Part shown: in pieces, positions 24,792 to 33,261 of the stretch
How positions within the stretch are numbered: position 1 is the first letter of the stretch
Layout of the letters: each line of letters begins with the position of its first letter
Assembly: GCF_902859735.1 (NCBI RefSeq)
Contig: NZ_CADIJY010000002.1
Span: 496,001-560,000, forward strand
DNA length: 64,000 bases
Reading direction: 5' to 3'
DNA from: Achromobacter aegrifaciens
GTDB lineage: Bacteria > Pseudomonadota > Gammaproteobacteria > Burkholderiales > Burkholderiaceae_B
Position numbers and translations under genes: made by a program
The notes under the pieces: generated by a model
Seen by the model: only the letters and a program-made list of their open reading frames with translations
What the model was told of the DNA's origin: nothing
The model's database searches: none

Positions 24792-25238
24792 ATGACCGAC
24801 GCCACTATGCAACACCTCGAAAGCCCGCAGGACCTGAGGGCCTGCCTGCCGCTCATGCGGGAACTCAGGCCCCATCTGAAAAACGAAGCCGATTTCGTCG
24901 AACGCGTGAGCCGCATGCGCGCCGACGGCTACCGGCTGCTGGCCGCCATGGACCACGGCCAAGCCGTCGCGCTGGCCGGCTACCGCGTGCAGGAAAACCT
25001 GATCTACGGCCGCTTTCTGTACGTGGACGACCTGGTGGTGGCGGACGGCCGCCGCGGCGAACGCTGGGGCGCCCGGCTCCTGCAAGCCCTGGACGCCGCC
25101 GCGCGCGGCCACGGCTGCGCCCGCCTGGTGCTCGACACCGGCCTGGGCAACGCCCTGGCCCAACGCTTCTATTTCCGCGCCGGTCTGTTGACCAGCGCCA
25201 TCCGATTCAGCAAATCCCTGGAAACCTCCGCCTCATGA
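24792..25238 (+). CDS. GNAT family acetyltransferase
   Basis: 148 residues from the ATG at 24792 (a later ATG at 24807 is possible). The GNAT core is seen in FLYVDDLVVADGRRGERWGARLLQAL, a motif A with acetyl-CoA binding pyrophosphate loop (R-RGERWG), and in motif B CARLVLDTGLGNALAQRFYFRAGL. It transfers an acetyl group from acetyl-CoA to a small-molecule amine or a protein; substrate unknown. Its stop overlaps the azoreductase start by ATGA, so both are one operon, divergent from MocR. Confidence 0.85.
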   Translation: MTDATMQHLESPQDLRACLPLMRELRPHLKNEADFVERVSRMRADGYRLLAAMDHGQAVALAGYRVQENLIYGRFLYVDDLVVADGRRGERWGARLLQALDAAARGHGCARLVLDTGLGNALAQRFYFRAGLLTSAIRFSKSLETSAS

Positions 25239-25873
25239 ATATCCTGCGCATCATCTGCAGCCCGCGCGGCCGCGCCTCCGAAAGCTATCGCCTGTCGCAA
25301 GCCATCGTCGACCAACTCACCGCCGCCGCGCCCGACGCGGCCGTGGTCGACGTCGACGCGACCGCCCTGCCCCTGGTCGACTCCGACTACGCCGCCACGC
25401 TGAGTGCGCGCCAGGACCCCACGGACGGACGCGAGAATCGGGGCGCGCTGGGCCGCTCAACCGAACTGATCCAGTCCCTGCAGGCCGCGACCCACGTCGT
25501 CATCGCGACTCCGATGCACAACTTCACCGTGCCGGCATCGTTGAAAACCTGGATCGACCACGTGGTGCGGGTGCGCAGCACCTTCCAGATCACGGCGCGC
25601 GGCAAGGAAGGCAGCCTGGAGGACCGTCCGGTATACGTGGCGATCTCGTCCGGCGGCGACTTCGGCTGCGACGGGCAAAGCCAGCCGGACTTTCTCACGC
25701 CTTATCTTAGGCACGTGCTGGGCACGATGGGCCTGAAGAACGTGACATTCTTTTCGGTGCAGGGCACGGCGCGGGGCGCGGAGGCATTGCAGGCGGCCCG
25801 CGCGCAGGCGCAATCGGAGATCGTCGCGCATCCGTTCGCGGCGGGTCTGCATCCGGAGTTCGCGGCAGCTTGA
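25235..25873 (+). CDS. azoR: FMN-dependent NADH azoreductase-like flavodoxin-fold protein
   Basis: 212 residues. Flavodoxin-like fold of the AzoR/NQO family: FMN phosphate loop SPRGRASESYRLS (11-21 region), the ATPMHNFTVPASLKTWIDHVVR block and the SSGGDFG loop near 147. AzoR reduces quinones or azo compounds with NADH and FMN as a dimer in the cytoplasm. Coupled to the GNAT gene by ATGA overlap. The true substrate here is unknown; azo dyes are seldom the physiological one. Confidence 0.87.
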   Translation: MNILRIICSPRGRASESYRLSQAIVDQLTAAAPDAAVVDVDATALPLVDSDYAATLSARQDPTDGRENRGALGRSTELIQSLQAATHVVIATPMHNFTVPASLKTWIDHVVRVRSTFQITARGKEGSLEDRPVYVAISSGGDFGCDGQSQPDFLTPYLRHVLGTMGLKNVTFFSVQGTARGAEALQAARAQAQSEIVAHPFAAGLHPEFAAA

Positions 25874-26092
25874 TCGCGCCGGGGCTGGTGCCCGCGCATC
25901 ATGGCGCGCGCACCAAGCCGCCTCATGCTTAGGAATAGCGCCGGCGCCGAGCCCGCTTACGCAAGAAGTATTAGGCAATCGGGCTGCGTTGACACCCCCA
26001 AATAGCCGGCACTACGCTCTTGGCCAGAACCCTCTCGCCTGACCAGACTACGCCGTACTTCCTCATTCGGGCATGGGTGCAGGAGGCGTGCA

Positions 26093-26527
26093 ATGACACT
26101 GACCAGTCCCGGTATTTTCCTGGCGGCCGCGCTTGCGCTGTGGGTCCTCGCCGCGCCGCGCGCCGAGGCGGCCTGCAGCGACAAGAAGATCGTGGCGATG
26201 GCCAACGACGGCCGCACGGTCAACGCCATTGCCAAAGCCTGCAGCATGCCGACGGCCAAGGTCCGGGGCGTGATCGAGCGCGCCGATGCGAACGACGAAG
26301 CGCCGCCGCCCGCGCCCAAGGCCAAGGCCGAACGCGCCGCTGTGCCGGAGCTGCCCAAGAAACTGCCGTCCGGAGCCGGCCTTGCCTCATGCGATTGCCA
26401 GGGCATGGTGCCCTATGGCGAACGGGCGCCGGACCTGCGCTGCCAGAGCGGCATGTCGATGGCGACGCCCTGCGCGGGCTATTGCTCGCCCCACGGGGTC
26501 GCGCCATGGCGTCGCATATGTAGTTAG
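26093..26527 (+). CDS. Exported Cys-rich protein, unknown
   Basis: 144 residues with a signal peptide (residues 1-26, cleaving after AEA). The mature part has eight Cys. Residues about 28-55 look like a small HTH-like or repeated helix (CSDKKIVAMANDGRTVNAIAKAC), then a Pro/Ala/Lys linker, then a Cys-rich tail (SCDCQGMVPYGE, RCQSGMSMATPCAGYCSP). The tail suggests disulfide-stabilised secretion. I do not recognise the family. GGAGG precedes the start. It ends two bases from the stop of the convergent synthase-like gene. Confidence 0.65.
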   Translation: MTLTSPGIFLAAALALWVLAAPRAEAACSDKKIVAMANDGRTVNAIAKACSMPTAKVRGVIERADANDEAPPPAPKAKAERAAVPELPKKLPSGAGLASCDCQGMVPYGERAPDLRCQSGMSMATPCAGYCSPHGVAPWRRICS

Positions 26528-26529
26528 CC

Positions 26530-29088
26530 CTACTGCCTGGCGCTGGGCATGAACCAGCGGTAGTAGGCGTTGCCGCCATCATCGCGCGCCAGCTTGTTCA
26601 TTTCCCTGCCCCAGGTTTCACGATCCCCCACATAGGCCGCCAGCGACGCCCGGTAGAACGTGTCGAGCCGCGCCCGCTCCAGTTCCATGTCGGCGCGCAG
26701 CGCGTCGGACGCGCCGGTCAGCGGCGGTTCGCCGCGCAGGGCCAGCAGCGCGGGCAGGACGCGCGCCACTTCGCGCGGGCGGACCCAGGTTGCGTACTCG
26801 ATGCCCGGGCGGTCGTCGGTCACGGCCGGGGTATCGCCGGCAAAGCGCGCCAGGCCTTCCCGGTCCGTGACCCAGGTGGACAACAAGGCGGCGGCGGATG
26901 GCACGCCCACAGCCTGCAACGCGGCGGCGGTGTCGGGCTGGCCGTAGCGCGCCTGGATGCGGGCCGCGTCCAGCGTCAGCGGCTGCATGGAACCCAGCAG
27001 CAGCATTTCATGCAGTTCGCTGGTCCAGAGCTGGGCATGCGGAAACACCAGGATGAAGCTGGCGATGAGCGCGCGGGTGTCGTCTTCGTTCTGCGTGGGC
27101 AGCGGCAGCCATTGCGCCACGATGCCTTGCGGCGCCAGCCGGCTTGCGGCCAGTTGGTAGAAGTCGCGGGAATACAGATTCACCACGCCCGCGGCGGAAG
27201 GCGGCGGCGGCTCCAGCGTGATCAGGTCCCAGCGTTCGGCGCTGGCCTGCAGCTCGCGGCGTCCGTCGCGCAGCCGCTTGTCCAGGCCAGGATCGGTGGC
27301 GGCCTGGAACGTGCCCTGGAAGTGCGGCGCGGCGCGCAGCACGGCTGGCAGCAGCTCGGCGACCGCCCGCTTTTCGAGCCCGCGGTATTGCGACAAGGCG
27401 CCCGCCGTGATGCCGGTGCCATAGCCCACGACCAGCGCGGACTTGGGTTCGCCCGCATGCACGATCAAGGGGAGCAGCGCCTGCAGCCGCATGTAGCGCA
27501 GCGAAGGCATGGCGTCGCCCGAATTCGATACGCCCTGGATGTAGAGGCGGTGGAAGCGGTTGCCGTTGCCGGCGCGCTCGACCACGGCCACGGTGCCGCC
27601 ATGGCTTTCCTCGTAGAACACCAGGCCCGCGCCGCTCGCCCCAGGCAGTAGCCGCGCAAACTGGTCTGCCGGCAGCGTGGCGATCAGCGCCAGCGTGGCG
27701 AAGCCCGCGATGCCGGTGGCCCACCCGGTGGCGGCGCGGCCGTCCGCACGCCCGCGCCAGGCGGCAACGGCGGCCACCGCCGCGGCGATGGCCGCCAGCA
27801 CGCTCAGCGTGCGTACCAGCCCCAGGGCGGGCAACAGCAGGAATCCCGTCAACAAGGTGCCCGCGATGCCGCCCAGCGTGTTGCAGGCGAGCACGGCCCC
27901 GGCTTCCCGCCCCACCTGCCGGTCGCCCACCGCGATGCGCAGCACCGCGGGAAACGCCGCGCCCAGCAGCAGCGTGGGCGCCAACACCAGGCTGGCCGCC
28001 GCTACCGCGAAGCGCGCGCACATGCCGGCAAAGCCGCTGCCCGTCCATTGGTAGACCGCCGCTTCCGCCTGCGTCTGGGCCACGATCAGCCATTTGCCCA
28101 GCAAGGCCACCTCCAGCACCGCGATCAGGCCTGCGCCAGCGATCAGGAAGCCGAACACCGGCCAGGGATTGCGCACGCGATGGGCCCAGCGCGCATAGAG
28201 CGCCGCGCCGATGGCCAGCCCGGCCAGATAGGTGGCCAGCACGATGGCGAAGGCGAAGGCGCGTGTGCTCATGAAGGGCACGATCATCTGCGACCAGATC
28301 ACTTCGTAGCCCAGCGCCACCGCGCCAGCCACCGCGTACAGCGCCACGGCCAGGCGCGCCTCGCCCGACAAGGGCGCCGCAGCGGCCTGCGGATTGTCGG
28401 CGGGCGTCGCGCTGTCGCCTGCCCTGCGGTCCAGCATCCAGGCGCCCAGCGCCGCCAGCACGTTGAGCGAGGCCGCGGCCAGCGCCGCACCTTGCACGCC
28501 GAAGCGCGGAATCAGGAAGAACGCGGGCAGCAATGCGCCCAGGATGGCGCCGCAGGTATTCGCGGCGTACATTGCTCCGCCGGAGCGGCTCACGTCCGCG
28601 CCCTGATGCCGGCTCACGGCGCGCAGCAGCACCGGCAAGGTGCCGCCCATCAGGAATGCGGGGATGGCCAGCAGCAGCCCTACCGCCAGCCAGGCCGCCA
28701 GGCTGCTATGGGCCTCGACCGCGACAAAGGCGGCGGCGCTGCGCGCCAGCAGCCACGTCACCGCGATGCAGGACAGCGCCACGCCCGCTTCCAGCATGGC
28801 GTAGAAGCGTACCGGGCGCCGCAACTGGTCCGCCTTGCGGCCCAACAACCAGCCGCCCAGCGCCAGGCCCAGGAAGAATGCGCTGACAGCGCCGGCGATG
28901 GCGCTGACCTCCACGCCCACCACCAGCGACAACTGCTTGATCCACAGCACCTGGAACACCAGGGCCGCCGTTCCGGACAGGAACAGCAGCGCGGCCGGCC
29001 GGACCGCCGTCAGGGCGCGCCCTTGCGCCGCCTTGTCGTCCACATCATGTCCCTGCATCGCTGCCTCGCTTGCCCCCATGCCCATCAT
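26530..29088 (-). CDS. Membrane fused MFS-like / spermidine-synthase-like protein
   Basis: 852 residues. The N-terminal half (about 25-480) has about 12 or more hydrophobic segments in an MFS-like layout. The C-terminal part (about 520-760) matches the spermidine synthase Rossmann fold: SALVVGYGTGITAGAL (SAM site), then ERWDLITLEPPPPSAAGVVNLYSRDFY, where the aminopropyl-transfer Asp is usually in DxxDP-x-GP; here it reads LEPPPP, so polyamine synthesis is doubtful. Such fused proteins are common and uncharacterised. It is the last gene of the sulfatase run; start at 29088 with AGGAG. Confidence 0.8.
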   Translation of the reverse strand: MMGMGASEAAMQGHDVDDKAAQGRALTAVRPAALLFLSGTAALVFQVLWIKQLSLVVGVEVSAIAGAVSAFFLGLALGGWLLGRKADQLRRPVRFYAMLEAGVALSCIAVTWLLARSAAAFVAVEAHSSLAAWLAVGLLLAIPAFLMGGTLPVLLRAVSRHQGADVSRSGGAMYAANTCGAILGALLPAFFLIPRFGVQGAALAAASLNVLAALGAWMLDRRAGDSATPADNPQAAAAPLSGEARLAVALYAVAGAVALGYEVIWSQMIVPFMSTRAFAFAIVLATYLAGLAIGAALYARWAHRVRNPWPVFGFLIAGAGLIAVLEVALLGKWLIVAQTQAEAAVYQWTGSGFAGMCARFAVAAASLVLAPTLLLGAAFPAVLRIAVGDRQVGREAGAVLACNTLGGIAGTLLTGFLLLPALGLVRTLSVLAAIAAAVAAVAAWRGRADGRAATGWATGIAGFATLALIATLPADQFARLLPGASGAGLVFYEESHGGTVAVVERAGNGNRFHRLYIQGVSNSGDAMPSLRYMRLQALLPLIVHAGEPKSALVVGYGTGITAGALSQYRGLEKRAVAELLPAVLRAAPHFQGTFQAATDPGLDKRLRDGRRELQASAERWDLITLEPPPPSAAGVVNLYSRDFYQLAASRLAPQGIVAQWLPLPTQNEDDTRALIASFILVFPHAQLWTSELHEMLLLGSMQPLTLDAARIQARYGQPDTAAALQAVGVPSAAALLSTWVTDREGLARFAGDTPAVTDDRPGIEYATWVRPREVARVLPALLALRGEPPLTGASDALRADMELERARLDTFYRASLAAYVGDRETWGREMNKLARDDGGNAYYRWFMPSARQ

Positions 29089-29106
29089 GCTGCTCCTGCT
29101 GCGTTG

Positions 29107-29133
29107 CCGGGCGGCGCGACAGGCGCCGCCCGG
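29107..29133 (-). promoter_or_regulatory. Intercistronic hairpin
   Basis: A perfect 11-bp stem: CCGGGCGGCGC (29107-29117) pairs with GCGCCGCCCGG (29123-29133) over a 5-base loop. It lies between the sulfatase stop (29161) and the start of the synthase-like gene (29088). A second smaller hairpin, CCGGC-ttgc-GCCGG, is at 29141-29154. Without a T-run it may attenuate or protect the upstream mRNA rather than end it. Confidence 0.5.
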
Positions 29134-29160
29134 TACTGTCCCGGCTTGCGCCGGAACCGG

Positions 29161-30798
29161 CTACTTCGACTTCTGTTTCTCCATATCTTCGAAGTGTTTC
29201 TCCATAGCCTTGTTCACCCGCTCCTGCACCTGGTCCACACTGAAGCTGGCCGGCCGCTGGCTGGGCGGATAGGTAATGAAGGTCTCCAGGAACGCTGACG
29301 CCTTCATGGTGGCGATGGCCGTCAGGTAGGAGTTTTTGGCCAGCCAGTCGTTGTACTGATCCGAGGTGATGTCGGCACGCTCATACGGATCCATGCGCAG
29401 GTTGAAGATTTTCGGCACGCGCAGGCAGACGAAGGGATCCTGCCAGACGTTGAAGTTCCCCGGCGCGCGCTGTTCGCAAAACACGGCCTTCCAATCACCC
29501 CAACGCATGCCTACCAGCAAGCCGTCGTCGTTGAAGTAGAAGAACTCGTCGCGCGCACTCTTGTCCTGCTTGCCAGTCAAATAGCCCAGCTGGTTGTAGC
29601 CGTCCAGATGCACCTTGAACTTGGTGCCGCCGGCCTGCGGCGCCCAGCCGTCCAGCAGCCGTTCCTTCACGTTGGCGTCGCCGGTGGCGGCCAGCAGGGT
29701 CGGGAACCAGTCCATGCCGGATACCATGCCGCGCTTGACTTCCCCGGCGGGAATCTTGCCAGGCCAACGGACCATGGCCGGCACGCGGAACGCGCCTTCC
29801 CAGTTGGAGTCCTTTTCGCTGCGGAATGGCGTAGTGGCGGCGTCTGGCCAGGTGAAGGCATTGGGTCCGTTGTCGGTGGTGTAGACGACGATGGTGTTGT
29901 CGGCGATGCCCATGTCGTCCAGCTTCTTCAAAAGCTTGCCCACGTCCTGGTCGTGCTCCCACATGCCATCGGCGTAGTCATTGCCGGGCATGCCGCTCTT
30001 GCCCTTGTGTTCGGGCCGGATATGCGTGTAGATGTGCATGCGCGTGGTGTTCATCCACACGAAGAACGGCTTGTCTTCCTTGCCGTGCTTGTCGATGTAC
30101 TCGATAGCGGCGCCAACGGTTTCGTCGTCGATGGTCTCCATGCGCTTGGTGGTCAAGGCGCCCGTGTCCTGTACCTTGCCGTCGGCCGTGGCCTTGATCA
30201 CGCCGCGCGGAGAAAAGTTCTTCACGTAGGGATCGTTGGGGTCCTTGGGCCAGTACGGACGCTCGGGCTCTTCTTCGGCATTCAAGTGATACAGGTTGCC
30301 AAAGAACTCGTCGAAGCCATGGCGCGTCGGCAAGTATTCGTCGCGGTCGCCAAGATGGTTCTTACCAAACTGCGCCGTGTTGTAGCCCTGCGACTTCAAG
30401 GCCTCGGCTATGGTGATGTCGCCCTTCTGCAATCCGACCGTCGCGCCGGGTGCGCCGACCTTGGACAAGCCGGTACGCAGTGGCGATTGACCCGTGATGA
30501 AGGACGAGCGGCCTGCCGTGCAGCTGTTCTCGGCGTAGTAATCCGTGAACATCGCGCCTTCCTTGGCGATGCGGTCGATATTGGGCGTCTGATAGCCGAC
30601 CACGCCGTGCGCATAGGCGCTGATATTCGCCTGCCCGATGTCGTCGCCGAAGATCACCAGGATGTTCGGCTTCTTGCCCGATGGCGCCGCCTGGCCCTGA
30701 TTGGCCGCAGGCGCCTGGGTCTGCGCCTGCGCGCTTGCCAGTGCCATAAGGCCTGTTGCGGCGAAGAGCGCCGCGCTCAACAGTTTTCTTGCGTTCAT
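29161..30798 (-). CDS. Exported arylsulfatase (formylglycine sulfatase)
   Basis: 545 residues with a Sec signal (1-25, cleaving near AQA). Type I sulfatase: metal site GDD at 51-53, and the modification site Cys93 in SCTAGRSSF, matching C-x-A-x-R where Cys becomes formylglycine. Further blocks are HLGDRDEYLPTRHGFDEFFG and YTTDNGPNAF. It hydrolyses a sulfate ester in the periplasm. The Cys (not Ser) at the site calls for FGE or anSME maturation; an FGE gene is at 38311-39474 in the same run. Strong AGGAG before the start. Substrate unknown; size and motifs fit alkyl- or aryl-sulfatase types. Confidence 0.92.
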   Translation of the reverse strand: MNARKLLSAALFAATGLMALASAQAQTQAPAANQGQAAPSGKKPNILVIFGDDIGQANISAYAHGVVGYQTPNIDRIAKEGAMFTDYYAENSCTAGRSSFITGQSPLRTGLSKVGAPGATVGLQKGDITIAEALKSQGYNTAQFGKNHLGDRDEYLPTRHGFDEFFGNLYHLNAEEEPERPYWPKDPNDPYVKNFSPRGVIKATADGKVQDTGALTTKRMETIDDETVGAAIEYIDKHGKEDKPFFVWMNTTRMHIYTHIRPEHKGKSGMPGNDYADGMWEHDQDVGKLLKKLDDMGIADNTIVVYTTDNGPNAFTWPDAATTPFRSEKDSNWEGAFRVPAMVRWPGKIPAGEVKRGMVSGMDWFPTLLAATGDANVKERLLDGWAPQAGGTKFKVHLDGYNQLGYLTGKQDKSARDEFFYFNDDGLLVGMRWGDWKAVFCEQRAPGNFNVWQDPFVCLRVPKIFNLRMDPYERADITSDQYNDWLAKNSYLTAIATMKASAFLETFITYPPSQRPASFSVDQVQERVNKAMEKHFEDMEKQKSK

Positions 30799-30844
30799 CG
30801 CTTTCTCCTGACCCTCGCGGGCGGTTCCCAGTCACGTAAACGAA

Positions 30845-31843
30845 TCACTGTGTTTCAAATGCGTATACCCTTCTCCACTCCTTTGCCATGTCTACGATTA
30901 CCCAACCCTTTTGCTGCGCTTCATCCAGCGCGCGGTCCAGCCTGCCGATCTTGGAATCCCGGTCATAGGCCCATTCGCGCCGGGCGTCGGTGTGATGCAC
31001 CAGGCCCGCGAAGCGCTTGCCGCTGCCGGCCGCCGTCCACTGCAGCATCTGCAGGTCGCCGTCCGAATTGCCGAAGGCGAATATGGGCTGGCGGCCGATG
31101 AACTTGTTGATGGCCACGGGCTTGCCCGGGCCGTCGTCGTTGAAGTCGAGCTTGGGCGTGCGCATCAGCACGGGCTTGCCGTCCTGCATCTGGAACTCGG
31201 TGACGAAGGTGGTGCCTATCACCTGTTCGGGCGGAATGCCGTAGACGTCCTGCGCCCAGGCCCGCATGAATTCCACTTCGCCGCCCGACACGATGTAAGT
31301 CTTGAAGCCGTTGCCGCGCAGATAGTCCAGCAGCTCCAGCATCGGCGCATAGATCATGCTGGTGTACGGCTGCTTGAAGCGCGGATGGCGGGCGGTCTTG
31401 ATCCATTGCCGGACCTCCGCGCCGAAGGCCTGCGTCGTCATGTTGGTATGGGTGGCGCCCACGATCTTCAGCAGTCCTTCGGTGCCCGAGGCGGCAAGCG
31501 CCTGGCGGTCGCCTTCGATCGCGGCCTTGTAGGGTTGCTCGGTCGACCATTCGGGATGCTGCGGCGCCATGGCCTTGACCTGGTCCAGCGCGAAGATCAG
31601 CTGGAAGTACAGAGGTTGCTCGCTCCATAGCGTGCCGTCGTTGTCGAACACCGCGATGCGGTCGGCCGGCGCCACATAGTCCGGGCTGCCCTCCGTCGTG
31701 ACGGCTTGCACGAATCCAAGAATGGCCTGGCGCGAAGGCCCCTCATTCCAGGAAGGCAGCGGCGTCTGCGCGCGCGCCAGCCCGGCCAGGAACAACAGGA
31801 GCAGCAGCGCGAACCAGCGGCGGGCAAGCAAAGGCGTCGTCAT
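30845..31843 (-). CDS. Exported HAD-superfamily phosphatase
   Basis: 332 residues from the ATG at 31843 with AGGAG seven bases before; the longer open frame upstream is antisense-like noise. A signal peptide (about 1-25, ending ARA) precedes a HAD fold: motif I FDNDGTLW with Asp67/Asp69, motif II near YIVSGGEVEF and motif IV FGNSDGDLQML. It resembles phosphoserine phosphatase-like exported HADs. It overlaps the BatD-like stop by ATGA, so its translation is coupled to the vWA system, and lies 46 bases before the sulfatase. Confidence 0.87.
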   Translation of the reverse strand: MTTPLLARRWFALLLLLFLAGLARAQTPLPSWNEGPSRQAILGFVQAVTTEGSPDYVAPADRIAVFDNDGTLWSEQPLYFQLIFALDQVKAMAPQHPEWSTEQPYKAAIEGDRQALAASGTEGLLKIVGATHTNMTTQAFGAEVRQWIKTARHPRFKQPYTSMIYAPMLELLDYLRGNGFKTYIVSGGEVEFMRAWAQDVYGIPPEQVIGTTFVTEFQMQDGKPVLMRTPKLDFNDDGPGKPVAINKFIGRQPIFAFGNSDGDLQMLQWTAAGSGKRFAGLVHHTDARREWAYDRDSKIGRLDRALDEAQQKGWVIVDMAKEWRRVYAFETQ

Positions 31844-33261
31844 GGGAGATCTCCTGGAATTTCGGCGGGCGGCATGCCCGCAAGTCCGCGCGATGTTGCG
31901 GCCGGACGGGGATTCAGCGTAGGCAGGTCTTGCGCGCCGCCCTCTCGTACCGGTGCGCGCAAGGCTCGGCGCCAACGCGGGAACATCCCGCGCAATCCGC
32001 GCCAGCCGCGCGCCGCGTCCGGCTCCCGGCCATAGCAGGCTCGCAGCGCATCGTCTGCGGATTGGCGCAGCGCCGGGTCCAGGCCGGCCGTCCCCTGCGC
32101 GATCGTGGCTGCGCCGCAAGCTCGGCGCAGCCATGCGTATAGCGCGTCCATGCGCGGCTGGGGCTGCGCCAACAAGCGTCGCAAGGTCATTGCCGCATAG
32201 GGTTCGGAGGCATGCCATTGTTCGCGCCGCGCCCGCAGTCCGGCCCGCAGGCGGGCCAATGTCCGCCGCAACCAGGGCGCACCCAGCCACCAGGCCAACG
32301 CCGCCAGCGCCGCGCCCGCGGCCAGCGCCAGCCATCCTCCCGGAACGCGCACCTGCACTTGCCGGCCCATGTCGCGCAGGTCCTGTTCGACCGAGAATGG
32401 CGCCTGGTAGGCGGCGCCCGCCCGCGCTTCGAAGCGTTGCGCGGGCAGCGTGACGCGCTCTTCCTTGTTGGCCGCGACGTTCCACCAGCGGATTTCCACC
32501 GCCGGCAGTTCATGGGCGCCGCCGCTTTCGATCACATAGTCCAGGCGGTCGATGCGCTGTCCGCCGAGGAAACCGCCGCGGCTGTCGGACATCTGCGTCA
32601 ATTCGGGTTCGGACGGGTACAGCTTGAGGCCCTGCACGGCGGCCGCGGCAGGCGGCGGGATCAGCATGGCCTGGGCGCCCTGGGCCTGCACGGTGATGAC
32701 GCGGCTGACGTGGTCGCCGACGGCGGGAGGCTCGGCCGAATAGCGGATCTGCTGGGTCGCCTGGACCGAGTTTGCCGCCAGGACATGACCGGCTGCCCCG
32801 CCTGGCGGTCCGGCGGCGCGCGCCTCGAACGGGCGCGTCTGCGCAACCAGGGGCGCAGTCGCCTGTCCCACCTGCGCGCTGACCCGGATGGCCGGCACGC
32901 GCAGGTCGCCCGCCGCCTCGGGACTGACCAGATAGGCGTAGCGCAATCCGCTGTAGGCCACGCCGCCGATGGTGGCGCGGATGATGGTGGCCTGCCCTGA
33001 CGGCCCCGACACCAGCGCGCCAGGGATGTCCAGGGCCGGCATCTGCGGGGGCTGGGTGAACCAGGTCGACGTCAACACGTCCACCTGCAGGATGGCGGTG
33101 GCGCCAGCCATCAGGTCGCCCAATGCCGCCATGCGCGCCTCGGCGTGCAGCTGCGGCCCGCCATCCGCCTGCTGGGCTCGCGCCACGCCGACGCACAGGC
33201 CCAGTTGCAGCAACAGCAGCAGGCCCAGGCAACGCAGCAGCGCGGCATGGCGGTGCATCAT
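31840..33261 (-). CDS. BatD-like membrane protein
   Basis: 473 residues. Signal peptide (1 to about 29), a beta-rich periplasmic region with repeated Ig-like parts (about 30-315), one membrane segment (about 322-345: GGWLALAAGAALAALAWWLG) and a basic cytoplasmic tail. This matches the BatD (oxygen tolerance) architecture, which anchors vWA partners. It overlaps the upstream vWA-TPR gene (ATGA at 33258-33261) and the downstream HAD gene. The first Cys of the signal lies inside the hydrophobic part, so a lipoprotein is not clear. Confidence 0.82.
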   Translation of the reverse strand: MMHRHAALLRCLGLLLLLQLGLCVGVARAQQADGGPQLHAEARMAALGDLMAGATAILQVDVLTSTWFTQPPQMPALDIPGALVSGPSGQATIIRATIGGVAYSGLRYAYLVSPEAAGDLRVPAIRVSAQVGQATAPLVAQTRPFEARAAGPPGGAAGHVLAANSVQATQQIRYSAEPPAVGDHVSRVITVQAQGAQAMLIPPPAAAAVQGLKLYPSEPELTQMSDSRGGFLGGQRIDRLDYVIESGGAHELPAVEIRWWNVAANKEERVTLPAQRFEARAGAAYQAPFSVEQDLRDMGRQVQVRVPGGWLALAAGAALAALAWWLGAPWLRRTLARLRAGLRARREQWHASEPYAAMTLRRLLAQPQPRMDALYAWLRRACGAATIAQGTAGLDPALRQSADDALRACYGREPDAARGWRGLRGMFPRWRRALRAPVREGGAQDLPTLNPRPAATSRGLAGMPPAEIPGDLP

